Counted from the first letter of the stretch, positions 10,322-21,459 are shown. The stretch: DNA of 64,000 nt from Haemonchus contortus (GCA_000469685.2 LS997563.1:36930468-36994467); one strand, 5' to 3'. Notes: generated by a model from the letters alone, not told the origin. Numbers and translations are program-made.

Positions 10322-11592
10322 CAGGGTGCGCCATAAATATGGTAACAACTTTTCGGACGTCCGTAATTTCCTTGTCTGGAGGGTTTCTCCAAATCAGCAC
10401 CTCCCGTTATGTTCATGATATACCTTCGCCCACATATCTACTTTGGTACTTTCAACTCGTCAGATTTCGAAAAACGGTGGAGCCTCGCAGGCATCCACCA
10501 ACCGTTCCGTTTTTGCGCGCATTTGTTGAATCATTTCCCGAGACCGTTCCTCATTTCAACATTCCCCAAATGACAGTCTGTTAAATCGCGTAGCGTAGAC
10601 AGATCAGTTACAAACCTCGAAATGGTCGTCTTGTCTCTTATACGACCCTTTTTCCGAATACAATTTTTTGGGAAGGAGTATGATGCAGAACCTGCAGAAA
10701 CACGAGTAAAATTACTGCTGATTTGTTTGTATGTTCTTCTCAGATGGGGATAGAGTCTACCCTGAGTAAATACAGTAGTATCCAAACAGGATTCAAAAGC
10801 CTTATAAGCATTTTGACGAGAAGAAGTTGAAGAGAAAGAACATTTGCTGTGCACTACTTGCGCGCGGCACGCGCTTCGACAGACTTTTATCTGACTTAAG
10901 AGTGTTTAGCGTGGGAGAAATGTTGAGATTCCAGAGTATACGTATATTTCACACTACGAGTGCTGAAGCCGCTGAGAAGAGTCAGATCGCCTCTCATGGC
11001 CATCTTCTCTCTTTTATGACAGTTTTGGCTAGGATCTCTACCATCACAGCGAGATTGCAAATTATGGTCGAGAAGAGTACAAAACTTGATCCGAACCTTT
11101 TAAAAAGGGTTCTTCTGGAAAGATGCAGCTTAGGGTCAAAGATTGTTCTGGGGGTACGGCTTGAAAACTGAGACGCACTTGCTCACGAATGGGAAAAGAC
11201 CAAGGCTGGTGCTGAGGAAATGTTCGCGGCTTAATCCCAGCTTGCAATCCTCCTACGAATTTCCCGGACCGCAGCGTGATGTGTAGCTGGATATAGTCCA
11301 TGCTGGAGAGGAAAGCCTGCGCTTCAAAACGCACCACTGTTGCTGCTCCTAAGAAATTACTGAAAAAAGCCTGGGCTGGAATTTTTCAAGAAACTCTGCG
11401 TGCCACTATCGATGAGTAGCCGAAGCATCTTTGAGCTATAATTAGTACAGGAACTGGTTATATAAGATGACGGTGTGTTCGTTTTGTAGCTGTGATACAC
11501 AGCAAATAATTTACAAAAAGCGATCATGTATCAATGTGAACTACGGTTTTTGGAGGCCAATATTTTTGTTACCATATTTATGGCGCACCCTG
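10322..11592 (+). mobile_element. mariner/maT-like transposon with perfect ends and a dead transposase
   Basis: The element is 1271 bp and bounded by 27-bp inverted repeats identical at both ends (10322-10348 and 11566-11592, beginning CAGGGTGCGCCATAAATATG). A TA dinucleotide flanks each side (10320-10321 and 11593-11594), the target duplication of Tc1/mariner elements. The length is normal for an autonomous mariner. The plus strand holds a decayed transposase. It sits just upstream (in plus coordinates, to the right) of the gypsy remnant, apparently inserted in its edge. Confidence 0.9.
10560..11450 (+). pseudogene. mariner/maT-type transposase pseudogene
   Basis: Coding remains are clearest near the end. 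A piece reading LAHEWEKTKAGAEE around 11175-11215 corresponds to the segment just before the third catalytic residue. Then SMLERKACASKRTTVAA and LKKAWAGIFQETLRATIDE (about 11296-11412) match the usual tail of IS630/mariner-type transposases (W-S-x-L-E ... L-x-x-A-W-x-x-I-P-Q-E-x-x-R). Several in-frame stops and frameshifts interrupt the gene and no catalytic triad can be read, so the copy is dead. The N-terminal helix-turn-helix region is not recognisable. Confidence 0.65.
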
Positions 11593-11594
11593 TA

Positions 11595-12054
11595 ATTGGT
11601 TTCCCTGAATGAGGCGGTATAGCTTTTGTGTAACGAAATTACTGCAATAGAAACGGCTTGACCCCAGACAAGAAAGCTACAAAAAATGCACCTGGTTACG
11701 AATACAAGTTGTCAGCCCTCTCATGGTGCTAACAAACCAAAAAAAGAATTCAAATAAAAAAATGGCTAAAAACTAAAAGTATGAATGAACGACAACGAAG
11801 CCTGCTTATATGCGCGGTTATGCGCGCGATTCTGTGAATCGATGTATAGATCACAAAGACGGATCGGCAAAGATAGAAAAGGTCATACGCCTACACACTC
11901 ATTAACTGATGATGCGAAAAAAGGATTTCCACACCCCTCTATTATTTCTTTGAGTGGATGTATGATCGATTTTCACTGCTGTACATTCTGACTCTTCCTT
12001 TATGATTATTTTGGTCTTTTCGCTTCTGCATCTTTGTATTGGTTTATTGTCGGC
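11595..12054. other. No gene recognised
   Basis: Short open frames only, with no domain, splice architecture or repeat match. Confidence 0.5.
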
Positions 12055-12351
12055 GGGCGGAGGTGGTGTAGTGGCAAGTGGCGCACTATATCACACGCAC
12101 GGTCAGGGGTTCGAATCCCGGATCGATGCCCGCCTAGGCCAACCAATCCTTCCATCCCCCCGGGGTCGGTGAATTGGTACCAGATTCGTCTGGGAGGATA
12201 AAAGCACTGACTTGTACATCGGCTGGCCACCGCAAGCATTGTATAGGCCACATACGCACTCATTACGCCACTACGATTCTGAATGGAAGTCGAGTGCGGG
12301 GGCGCATCCCTCAGACGGGATTGATCAACACCAGAAACTTTATTCTTTATC
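12055..12351 (+). repeat. tRNA-derived SINE, full-length copy
   Basis: The A box TGGTGTAGTGG lies at about 12065 and a perfect B box GGTTCGAATCC at about 12108. The tRNA-like head closes with CCCGCC at 12129-12134. The body agrees closely with the copies at 1551 and 23016, and the 3' end is A/T-rich. Flanks near 12042-12055 and 12352-12365 share most bases of a 14-base duplication (GTTTATTGTCGGCG-like), weaker than at 23016. Confidence 0.9.
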
Positions 12352-13040
12352 CGCTTATCGTCGGCAGTTTCGATTCTTCAAGTGCTAATTCTCTGATTAC
12401 TGTTTGATGTGTCACCCAAGTTTGAAGTTCGGAGCAAATAAAAAACGGTCGAGCTGCTATATAAAGTGTACAGCATTTATTGTCGTGAATCACTGGTAGC
12501 TACAGAAAGGACGTTTTTTAAACAGTATCACAGGTTCGAGGTGCTATGGACAATAAACAGACGTAAAAGTAGACTGACCTAAAGATTAAAAGTTGAATAC
12601 GTCGACGTGCGCAATTTACAACGCAATCAGACCTGATCGGAAGTTTGGCGATGCTTGATGTTCTGCGTACTGAACTATTCCAAATGAAGAAAATGGTGCC
12701 AAAGAAAGAAAAATAAGAGAAGCAGGCTTCTATACAGTATTCTGGTGCTGGGTCCTCTTGAGCTTCGCTACATCATTACTATTCACAGCAGATCCCAGCA
12801 ATCCACCAACTGTGTGGCTTGCCCTACACCCTTTCCCGGTTTGTAGCATTTTTGGAGAGTTATTACGTGTGCATTGAAAAGTATGACATGCTGTGGTTAC
12901 GACCAAAACAAGTTTTTTATGGAGTGTGCGTCTGGGCATCTCATGTACTATACGGTTGTTGCAAGAAATAACACCTTCCACCTTAAGTTCGAGTTTGTTC
13001 GTCGGTTTACGATGTCGGATTAGTTTTGGCAAGAATGATG
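12352..13040. other. No gene recognised
   Basis: A 100-codon open frame on the minus strand (12730-13032) has no recognisable motif, signal peptide or splice sites supporting it. I treat it as probable chance. Confidence 0.4.
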
Positions 13041-14790
13041 CGAAGCGACGAGAAACAGTGATTCTTCATTGAGTTACAAACTTTGCTGGGTAGCTGTCAT
13101 AACCCAATAGCAAGAGATGAACCAATTTTCATTTCTTAAAAAATTAGTGCTCTTAGTCCCTATTACTGCACTTACCCTTCATGGAATGGAACATATCAAA
13201 TAGACAAAGCTAGACCGTAAATAACAAAGGTGTTGGGTTAATTGGTGAGTGGATCTTATTTTCTAAGGCCTCTTCCATCGTCAGTGTTCCCATCCTGCTT
13301 CCTCTACTCCTATAGGGAATCCCGTCCTCGAGGGCGAAGTCTGGTCCTGCCACCCACCATACGTGTTCCTGTCTTGCCGTCTATAACCTCACCCGGCTGG
13401 AACGCTCTAGAGCCGAAGTGCCATTTTTCGTGCAAACCCTGCCCCCTGTGAGCGGGGTGTAGTCCTGCCACCTACCATAAGTGTTCTCTCCCTGCCGCCT
13501 GTACTCCTCCCGAATTTAGACGCCTTAGGATGAAAGTGACGATTTTCGCGCAAACTCCGCCCCTGTGGGCGTCTGGTACTGCTACCCATCATAAAGGGCA
13601 TGTGTACGAACGTGCGTCCGAGGATGCGCGCGGCAAGTTGCGCGGCGAAGTTCGTAATGATCTGAACGACTTTGGCGTCTATCATTGGTTCCTTGAAATA
13701 GAGTGGATTAGGAGGATCACCTGACCCTACTAAACAACACTAATTCGAGTTTGCGCCCCGAAAATTGGCGCCGCAGTCGTACAAATCGGCACGAACTTCG
13801 CCGCGCAATTTGCCGCGCACACCCTCGGACGCACGTTCGTACAGTCCCCCCATCATAAATATTCCGATCCTTCCTCCTGTACTCCTACAAAATTTGAACG
13901 CTCTAGGTCCACTTGAACAGAAGTTATGAATTTCCGTGAAATTTCCATCTTGATGACCAAAAACTCCTGAAAAAAGGCCGAGTGACTCTTTAAATCTCAA
14001 GGAGAGTCAGACTGCAACAAAGGTGGATGTTATCAATGGGACGTTTTCTCTAAGGATATATCATTAATAGAGGCTCCTAAACTATAATCGGTTGGATACG
14101 TTCTGTAGCGAATAATATCAAAGCAAAGAGGAACCGTGATCCCTCATTGAGTCACAAACCTTGGTGGGTGGTGGTCATAATATAACAGCAGTAAATGAAC
14201 AAAACTTCCATCTCTTCATAATAAAGGCGCTTTAATTGGTCCCTATCACTGCACTAACTTTTTGTCACCCTTCTTTAACATCCCGTTTCATCGGATAAAA
14301 CATACTAAAGAGTCAAAACTACATACATTTTAAATCGTACTGATTTCTCCGTTATATATTTCGGGTTATATTTTGTAGAGGGTCTTGCGTTCTGGGTCCG
14401 CTTATCACCTCTTACCAGTTATTATCAGTTTGATAACCTTTATGACCAAAAACTGTCACATCCCACATGTCACATGTCTTCCTAACACCTAATATAGATG
14501 TTCTCATATTGCCGCCTGTACTTTCACCAAAATTGAACGCTCTAGGTTTGCGGGGACAGAAGTTTAGTTTTCCTGCTCCAATACTGGTTCGTGCAAAACC
14601 CGATCCCTGTGGGCGGAGTCCGATCCTGTCACCCACCATAAGTATTGCCATCCTGTCCCCAGCGCTTCTAGCCCAAATTCGAACGCTCTAAGTTCAAAGG
14701 AACAGGAGTCATGAATTTGCGTGCAAACAAACAGACAGATGTACAGACAGAAATACGCGAGCGCTTTCTATGTAGAAAGGATAGTAAAGA
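13041..14790 (+). repeat. Composite repeat, first block (lead segment, tandem units, second lead segment)
   Basis: Two lead segments (about 13050-13240 and 14041-14340) share an ordered series of words with each other and with 17700-18000, such as GTGATCCCTCATTGAGTCAC and GGTCCCTATCACTGCACTAA. After each lead come 125-145-bp units of the same tandem repeat as at 18131-18765 (here about 13320-13586, 13860-13935 and 14480-14720), recognisable by GAACGCTCTAGGTCC and CTGCCACCCACCATAA. The first unit array is interrupted by the fold-back MITE at 13596-13850. The block ends with AAACAGACAGATGTACAGAC near 14725. Confidence 0.75.
13596..13850. mobile_element. Fold-back MITE, copy 1, with 9-bp target duplication
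   Basis: Two arms of about 100 bp are inverted copies of each other: each arm, read inward, has TGTACGAACGTGCGTCCGAG, then GCGCGGCAA and TTGCGCGGCGAA, then a weaker part ending near CTATxATTGG. A short central loop holds AGGATCACCTGACCCTACTAA. The termini are GGG/CCC rich. CATCATAAA occurs immediately on both sides (13587-13595 and 13851-13859), splitting a unit of the 143-bp tandem repeat. It has no coding capacity, so it would need a transposase in trans; a 9-bp duplication suggests a Mutator-like source. Confidence 0.85.
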
Positions 14791-15945
14791 TCGGAATACC
14801 TCTGCACATTTTCGTTTCGATGCTCTGAAATTTTGGAGTTTGCTTTAAAACGTTCATTGCGGAACATGTGTAAGTGCAGACCACACCATATCTCTCATAT
14901 CATTTCGCGACGGATGTTGATGGGGATGGATGAAAGAATTGTTTTCAACTCAGAGCAGTTTAGCTGCATCCACACTATAAGTTCGGAGAAAACGTCATTC
15001 CAAGTCGTGCGACAAAGAATATATGCATGTGTGGCGATGGGGCCCTCCATTTTTTCCCAAACCCAACAAGAGATTGGTAGCACAAGTTTGTAAATGGCCA
15101 ATTTGACCAGACCGAAAAACCACGGTACGGGAGACCAGCTGAGCTGAACGACGACCTGATCCCCTGAAGCTGGTTTAATAGGATCCCAGGGGTAGTACCC
15201 ACAAGCTGAAACATGAAGTTAACTAGCCATAATGACACAGTTACAGCCCATATAGCATCGCCTTGGGAACACTCGGAGATAAGAAGTACGGGGACGTCAT
15301 GAGCTGAGTGGCCTTACGGGGACAGATGCATACCTGAACTTGTAGACAATCTGACGCACCTTCTGGAAGACTTAATCACCGGCAACGCCGAGGGTGTTCT
15401 TTAAGTAAATACACGAGGAAGCGCCAATGGCTTGGAGGGCTATGGAGTTCCGTCTACCAGGTCAGAACTCCAACCTAAGAAAGCAATGCTCAAGGTTTGG
15501 ATGCGTTCAAAGGGATTGTTCGCTAGGAGTTACTTCCGAGACGCTCCACTCACAGTCACTTACTGCTAGCAAGCCTGCTGTATTCTACTGAATTGCGTGG
15601 CAGCAGCTCCGCAAGAGACACAGTGGGAGGTCTACTTTTTCCACGCCATTGCGTGCCAACACATTGCGAAGGGGACTTACCAATCAGAGGAAGCCTCAAA
15701 GCTGAGATGGCATGTTCCGACGCATGCCCACGCATTCAACAGCATTAAACAGAATCGGCTCCACCTGTACCTATCTCTACCGAAATACGCTATAGCACTA
15801 TAACCCTCTACACCTCCCCCCCCCCCCCCACCTTCTCATGCGGGGAAGCTTTCTGTCAATTTCTTACCACTTTTATTTATCAGTATCTTAATCCTGCTGC
15901 CTCTGTTTAAACGCCCATGTCCAAATTAGCTATTTTTTCTTGCCG
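14791..15945. other. No gene recognised; unassigned sequence with a C14 tract
   Basis: The stretch 15100-15420 is GC-balanced and has the look of an old repeat, but I could not match it to a coding family or to a second copy in the window. A run of 14 C lies at 15816-15829. Open frames here are short and overlapping. Confidence 0.35.
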
Positions 15946-17200
15946 GCGGAATCCAGTACTGGCACCCACCATAAGCGTTCCCACTCGGTCGCCTGTACTC
16001 CTATAAAGCACACGAACACTTAGCGCGTTATATATAGTACCAGTTGGGCTACGCACGCCAATGCGTGCACCACATGCCCACACTTACGCCTACGATTAAA
16101 AGTGTCAATCGGTTGCTCTTCATCTTGAAAATTATGAACCATTAAAGGTTTAACTGATAGGCAACCAAGGAATTGAGTAGCACTCGCAAATCTTCTTAAG
16201 TGTTAATAACACCATTATCAGATGTCGTTATCACTGGATCTTCTTTCCTCCTTGGGTACATCATTAGTTGAGAATCCCAAATTATTGGCGGTCGGATGAG
16301 CATTGTCGTAAATGATTTCAGAACATAAAGTAACCTTGATCTCCCACCGAGTCGTAATCATAAATGCATCGTAAATAAAACAGGAGTAAAATTCAGTTGG
16401 CTCTTATCAGCCGTTATCAGCTGTTATCAGTTCCTATCATCGGTCGTGTACAATCCCGCTATACTTCACATCGCATGAAAAACTGTCAAGGCTCCACTAT
16501 TAATGCCATTATTATAGTGGCTCTACGCTTTCGAGGATTTTCATTAGCCCTTATCAGTTTTATCAGCTCCTGGCCTGGCACCAATCGTTCTCGATCCCGT
16601 CACCGAGTACCTACATCCTTTCACATCTTATATAACCTATTAAAATTCCAAGATTCCATTATTAACAGAAAGGGAGTTACATATCTAGTTGTTTTCGCCT
16701 TATATGACTCGCTATCAGTCCCTATCAGTTGTTATCAATCCCTGTCACCAAACGTTTGCGGTCCCTTCACGTCCCACAACGCCTATCGATGTGGCAAGGC
16801 TTCGCCGTTCATACGAAGGATGTTACATGCCTAATTGTTCTCGCCTTATATGGCTCGCTATCAGTCCCTATCAGTTGTTGTCATTCTCTGTCACGAATCT
16901 TTAACGGTCCCTTCACATCCCAAACCACCTGCCCAAGTGTCAAGGCTTCACCGCCAATGCGAAGGTAGTTACGGATCCTGAGGCTTTTGCCTTTTAAGGC
17001 TCCTTATCAGTTTCTATCGATAGTTGTACTTCCTATCACCTGCCATCAGTGTTCCCATCCTGCCCCCTATCTCTCTTTCAAATTTGAATACCCTAGGTCC
17101 AATAGGACAGGAGTTATGAATTTCCGGTCAGACAAACACACACACACATACTGACACACACACACAAACACACCAACAGACACACTTAACCGATTATATA
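15946..17200 (+). repeat. Composite repeat, second and third blocks, including TATCAG array and CA tract
   Basis: A short piece at 15950-16045 carries one tandem-unit fragment and the terminal word GCGTTATATATAGTA. From about 16200 a lead segment is followed (16395-17030) by about four units of 145-170 bp, each opening with TATCAGTCCCTATCAGTTGT-like words and containing CCCTTCACATCCCA. Then come a tandem-unit fragment (17040-17125), an interrupted CA tract (about 17135-17187) and an ATTATATAAGTACC terminal word. The order lead, TATCAG array, unit, CA tract, TATATA end repeats the plan seen at 17640-18865. Confidence 0.7.
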
Positions 17201-17253
17201 AGTACCAGTCGGATCGCCCGGCTAACGCCAGGCTCTCCTCCTTCTTATGGGTT

Positions 17254-17272
17254 CGCCCGGCTACGCCGGGCG
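17254..17272. repeat. Perfect GC-rich hairpin
   Basis: CGCCCGGC and GCCGGGCG pair perfectly around the loop TAC. A decayed half of the same motif lies just before it at about 17213-17230. It follows the terminal TATATA word of the composite repeat and may mark the structural end of that element. Confidence 0.6.
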
Positions 17273-17639
17273 CTTTCCCTTCCTGTGAAAAATTTGTTAT
17301 GTGTAAATAATACTTCGTATTCTCCTTTTCCTTTGAAAGCTCCGTGCTCAGCTGAGTGAGAGTATGAAACGATAAAAAGAGCTCGAAAGCCTTCTTTGAC
17401 ACAACAGAAATCGGAAGTTTCCCTCTTTCTTTGATAGTTGTAAAAAGTGTAATTCTCCACTCCTTTTTTGAAACAATTGGCAGTTTCCTGTACACGAAAT
17501 TTGACACAGGACTAACAGGGCAGTGGAAATGGTGTTTAGTTATAGTCGGTGCTTACGCCCTTGTTCGGAAGTCTCGATCCTTTGCTCGCTTAGAAATAAA
17601 TACCCATCAAAAATTCAACTGTTAGGCAATCAAAGATGA

Positions 17640-18771
17640 TGCTTTGATGTTCTGAGTGATGATAGCACCGTTATCAGATATTTTTCATCAATGGACCTTT
17701 TTCTTTACAGAGATATCATTAGTTGAGAATTCCAGATTATAGGCGGTCGAATACGTTTTGTCGCAAATGACGTCGAGCAAAGAGGATCCTTCATTGAATC
17801 ACAAACCTAGCTGGGTAGTGGTCGTAATCTAATAGTAAGAAATGAACACAGTTCCAACCTGCTTATCGTATTGCCCTAATGTATCTCTGCACTTACCACT
17901 CACTTTTGTCACCCTGCTCTACCATCTCGTCTTATCGAATGAAACATACTGAACGGTCAGAGCTACATCGTAGATACCGAAGATGTTAGGATTTTGATCG
18001 GTAGGTGGCACTCTTAGGTCCTTTATCTTCTCTTATCAGTTATCATCAGTTCCTGTCACCGAGTACCAACTATCCCGTCTTATCGCATCACCTATAAAAA
18101 CGCTGAGGTCCCACTGGTAATACGAAAAGCGTGATCCTACCGAATTTGAACGCTCTAGGTCCACGTAAACAGGGGTTTCGAATTTGCGGCTCAAATTTTT
18201 ATTGCGCACGCCCCGCCCCCTGTGCACGGATCCGGTTCCGCCCCCCCACCATGAGTGTTCCCATCCTGCCTATCGTATTTCTACCAAGTTTGAAAGCTCT
18301 CGGTTCACGGGTACAGGAGTTATAAATTTGCGGCCCAAAATTGCTATCGCGCACGCCCCGCTCCCTGTGCATGGAGTCCGGTCCTGCCACCCACCATAAA
18401 TGTACCCTTGCCGCCCCCTGTACTCCTACCAATTTTGAACGCTCTGGGTCCACTGGAGCAGGAGTTATGAATTTGCGACCTAAAACTTCTATCGCACACG
18501 ACCTGCCCCCTGTGGGTGGAGTCTGGTCCTACCACGTGTCATAAAAGTTCCCATGCTGCCCCCTGTATTCTTGCCAAATTAGAGCTTTCTAGGTCCACGG
18601 GAACAGAAGATATGAATTTGCGGCCCAAAATTTTTAACGCGCACGCCGCGCTCCCTGTAAACGGAGTCTGGTCCTGCCACCTACCATAGATGTTCTCATC
18701 CTGCCCCCCTTACTCCTACCAAATTTGAACGCTCTAGGTCCACGGGGACAGGAGTTATGAATTTCCGGTCA

Positions 18772-18811
<40 letters not shown>

Positions 18812-18870
18812 AACACACACACAAACACACCGACACACCATCAGACACACTTAGCGAATTATATATAGTA
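17640..18870 (+). repeat. Composite repeat, fourth block: lead, 143-bp tandem units, CA tract
   Basis: The lead segment (about 17650-18130) matches 14041-14340 and 16200-16380. At 18131-18765 there are about 4.4 tandem units of 143-146 bp. The word GAACGCTCTAGGTCC or a close variant recurs at about 18149, 18291, 18437, 18583 and 18727, with ACGCCCCGCCCCCTGT and CTGCCACCCACCATAA in between. The array runs into a CA tract at 18772-18850 and ends with ATTATATATAGTA. This is the most complete array of the family here. Confidence 0.8.
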
Positions 18871-19532
18871 GGATAGGATTACAGGATAGCAGAATAACTC
18901 GCCAGAAGTGTTCGCTGGTATGCGTGAGTCTGTGTTCTAAACTAATACCTATTCCATCCCTCTCAAGTGTTACATGAGAGGAATGCGACAGCGCTGGAGA
19001 AGCACTGCTGACGAGCGTCGGGATGTGATGGATACAACTGCTGAAGAATACCTTGTAAGAACTCTTATGAAGCAGAAGTCAGTGGCTTCATTGTACCCTT
19101 CGCGTTTACAGGGAGGCTTTCGGCTCTCAAAGAGCCACGATTTCAGAGATGAGCGTGACTTGATCGTACATGGTTGGGGAAGGAGCCGATGACAGTAGAT
19201 AAGAGTCGATAGAGGGGCAAAGAAAGGAAGGGTCACTGTGTCCGTTACCCCTCTCCATACAACACCACTAAGACCTCGGCATTTCGGTGTCCCATGGGCA
19301 GTGGGGAGGGTCGAAGATGTTGAGTGATAGGAACTCATAACAACATGGTGAAATCGGCGCAAAACGAATAGGGTTCCCGCCACATTGAAAAGATGTACTT
19401 CAGAGTTATTTGTACTCTGAACGAATATGTTTTATGATCATACATATGGACGTTTCCTGAATGTGGCACTCGCCAAGGATTGAATGAATTTTCTGTTAAG
19501 AGTTTTTATGATAATTTTTGCTGGAAATTTTA
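18871..19532. other. No gene assigned; one coding-like frame
   Basis: A 72-codon plus-strand frame (18974-19192) is charged and free of low complexity, but a longer frame runs opposite it on the minus strand (18970-19383). Neither shows a known motif. They could be remnants of an upstream exon of the exon-like stretch at 19533-19701, which I cannot confirm. Confidence 0.3.
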
Positions 19533-19701
19533 GGGGAGCGATGTGCTCCGATTTTTTTCCGCGTGAAATTGAAAGGGGAACATAGGGTTAGCTCGAAACG
19601 AGGCAGCCCCCTGTATTGGAACAGTGCCAGGCGCAACACATTTGCCAGGCAGATTGGGAATTCCAAAGCCCTCCCAGCGCAGAGCTCTCTGATGTTATGC
19701 G
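19533..19701 (+). CDS. Possible internal exon of an unrecognised gene
   Basis: An open stretch of 169 bases lies between a 3' splice-like site (GAAATTTTAG, ending 19532) and a strong 5' splice site GTAAGTTA starting at about 19702. The frame closes only inside the presumed intron, at GTAAG. It encodes a basic segment including FFRVKLKGEHRVSSKRGSP. I do not recognise it, and the stretch points at the 3' end of the collagen gene on the other strand, so a downstream exon would have to lie beyond that gene. Chance is a real alternative. Confidence 0.22.
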
Positions 19702-19972
19702 GGTAAGTTATACCCTACCCTAACAATGCGCATTCCCAGAGTTGTGGAACGCTCGATAGCTGCGCTGAATTCAATCAATGTAATATTGAGAAAATGAGAT
19801 ATTGGCAAACATTATCTCTCTTCGCCATACAAAATTTTGATAAATCGTGCAATAGAGCCATAACTGCTGTAATAAAGAGTTCCCTTGTTGAACGATAACA
19901 GAAATTCCATCAAATGGTTTTATGGCAAAATCTAGTGATGACTGAATTGAGATACTATTGAGCAAGGAACAA

Positions 19973-20897
19973 TTAATATCCTGGGGCTGTGCGAGGAGGT
20001 GGGCAATGGTCACAACCACCTGGAGCTCCAGTCTCTCCGTCATCTCCATCAGTGCCGTCACCTCCTGGTTGTCCAGGAGCACCAGGCTGTCCATTGTCTC
20101 CAGGTTCTCCTGGACCACCATCTTGTCCTGGGTTTCCAGCGCTTCCTGGTTGACCGTCTGGTCCAGGAGGTCCCGCAGGTCCAGGTGGTCCGGGTGGTCC
20201 TTGTGTGCCTGGAACTGTGGTAAGAGTTCCTGGAGCTCCAGGAGCTCCAGGATTTCCAGGTTGTCCGTTGTTTCCTGGAGGACCAGGGGGTCCAGCATTT
20301 CCTGGGCCTCCGGGGTTTCCTGCATTTCCGGGCTGTCCATCTTGGCCAGGCATACCTGGTGCTCCTTTGCCTCCTGGGTTTCCGGGTGGACCAGGAGGAC
20401 CAGGAGGGCAGTTGAAGCAAGGAGCAACATCTGGAGCTGGGGTTGCCGGTGGGGCATCGGGTCCGTCTCTACCAGGCTGACCAGGTTCACCATCTGTTCC
20501 TGGTTCACCATCTGTTCCTGGAGGGCCTGGAGGTCCAGCTGGGGATACGCCGCATCCGCAGCATCCGCCGCCAGCTTGACGGGCTTTTCTGGTGGGTGCA
20601 GCCAGGACCTGAAATAGCGCAAATAATTCAAAACAGTTGATATGTCGAGAAAAAGCCTGAGAAGGGCTGAAAGTTTACCTGAGTGCGGGTGACTTCCCTC
20701 CAGATACTTCCAGACCGGGATTTGCAGAAGTCGACCTCGTTTTGCATGACCGACTGCATGTGCTGCATGTAGTTGTAAAGCATTGGGACTGAGATCACAC
20801 AAACGAGTGTGGCTACGGTGGAGAGGGCCACGCCGAAGAAGGCGACTCTCCTCAGAGAGAGTGCCTCTGATTCCCAGTGCTTCACGTCGCCGGTCAT
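19973..20897 (-). CDS. Cuticle collagen, 284 aa, two exons
   Basis: The gene encodes a secreted structural protein of the nematode cuticle, made in the hypodermis and assembled outside the cell as a triple helix. Exon 1 is 20897-20679 (73 codons), the intron 20678-20609 (70 bp, GT...TTTCAG), and exon 2 20608-19973. Residues 16-40 hold the conserved RRVAFFG and a hydrophobic signal-anchor. QNEVDFC (52-58) continues the N-terminal collagen domain. RKAR at 80-83 is a likely subtilisin-type cleavage site. Cysteines at 89, 90 and 92 precede a short Gly-X-Y block; CFNC at 137-140 interrupts it; a long Gly-X-Y block follows with a break at about 201-206; and the end is CDHC plus PPPRTAPGY. The length is normal for the family. 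A possible CATAAA polyadenylation signal lies near 19924-19919. It differs from the other two collagens here in intron position and N-terminal region. Confidence 0.95.
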
Positions 20898-20922
20898 GCT
20901 TGCTGTAAGGCATAATGTCGAA

Positions 20923-20933
20923 GCTTTTATATG
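20923..20933 (-). promoter_or_regulatory. TATA box of the minus-strand collagen
   Basis: CATATAAAAGC on the minus strand starts 35-36 bases before the ATG. The other two collagen genes have CTATAAAAGC 37 bases before their ATG. The shared core TATAAAAGC and near-equal spacing indicate a real core promoter and a very short 5' leader. Confidence 0.65.
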
Positions 20934-21459
20934 ATTTCCCGTACTCTACGCCCATTTCCGTCGAGGCATGCAGTGTTTTTCGCTCGACTGCTTTTTCGGC
21001 TTAAGAAATCCGATTCTCTTGATTAGCATCAATGAATATCACCTAGTGTGCGATATAATAAACATGGTTATTTGCAATCCCTTCCCTATCATGCTGTTCA
21101 CTTAAGATTGGAAGTGATGATCAGTATCAACCTTACAGTTAGGAATGTGCTATCGGGTTTTGCAGTTTTGTTGGGCTCTGTTGGATAGCTCTAGACTGTT
21201 GCGAAAAAAAACTAAAACTGAACTAAGTGTTATTCTTTGTCAAACACTACGATTTCCCATTGGCAGGACACCTCGAAATCGAATTTTTCAACAGCTCCCT
21301 CCCAGCGAATCCGTTGGACCTATATAAGAACCCAAACCAGCGAATTCATCCCTCGTATAATTCTTGATACTTTCTTTGTTCTTTGTATTGGCTGATATTC
21401 TTCAGAGAATACGAATTTGTAGAGGATTGACAAGCAGACAAAACGTTGGTCCGTCTCAA

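Noticed and set aside
12411..12424. A third SL1-like word (ACCCAAGTTTGA)
   Set aside because: Only 12 bases match and the upstream half of SL1 is absent; chance or a very short match is more likely.
17067..17507. 146-codon minus-strand frame
   Set aside because: Half of it is the CA tract (VCVCVC-type translation) of the composite repeat.
20000..20640. Long open frames on the plus strand opposite collagen 1 (for example 219 codons at 19958-20617) and the 394-codon minus frame in another phase
   Set aside because: They are shadows of the Gly-X-Y codon pattern (GGA CCx) read in other frames; the spliced minus-strand collagen explains the interval.
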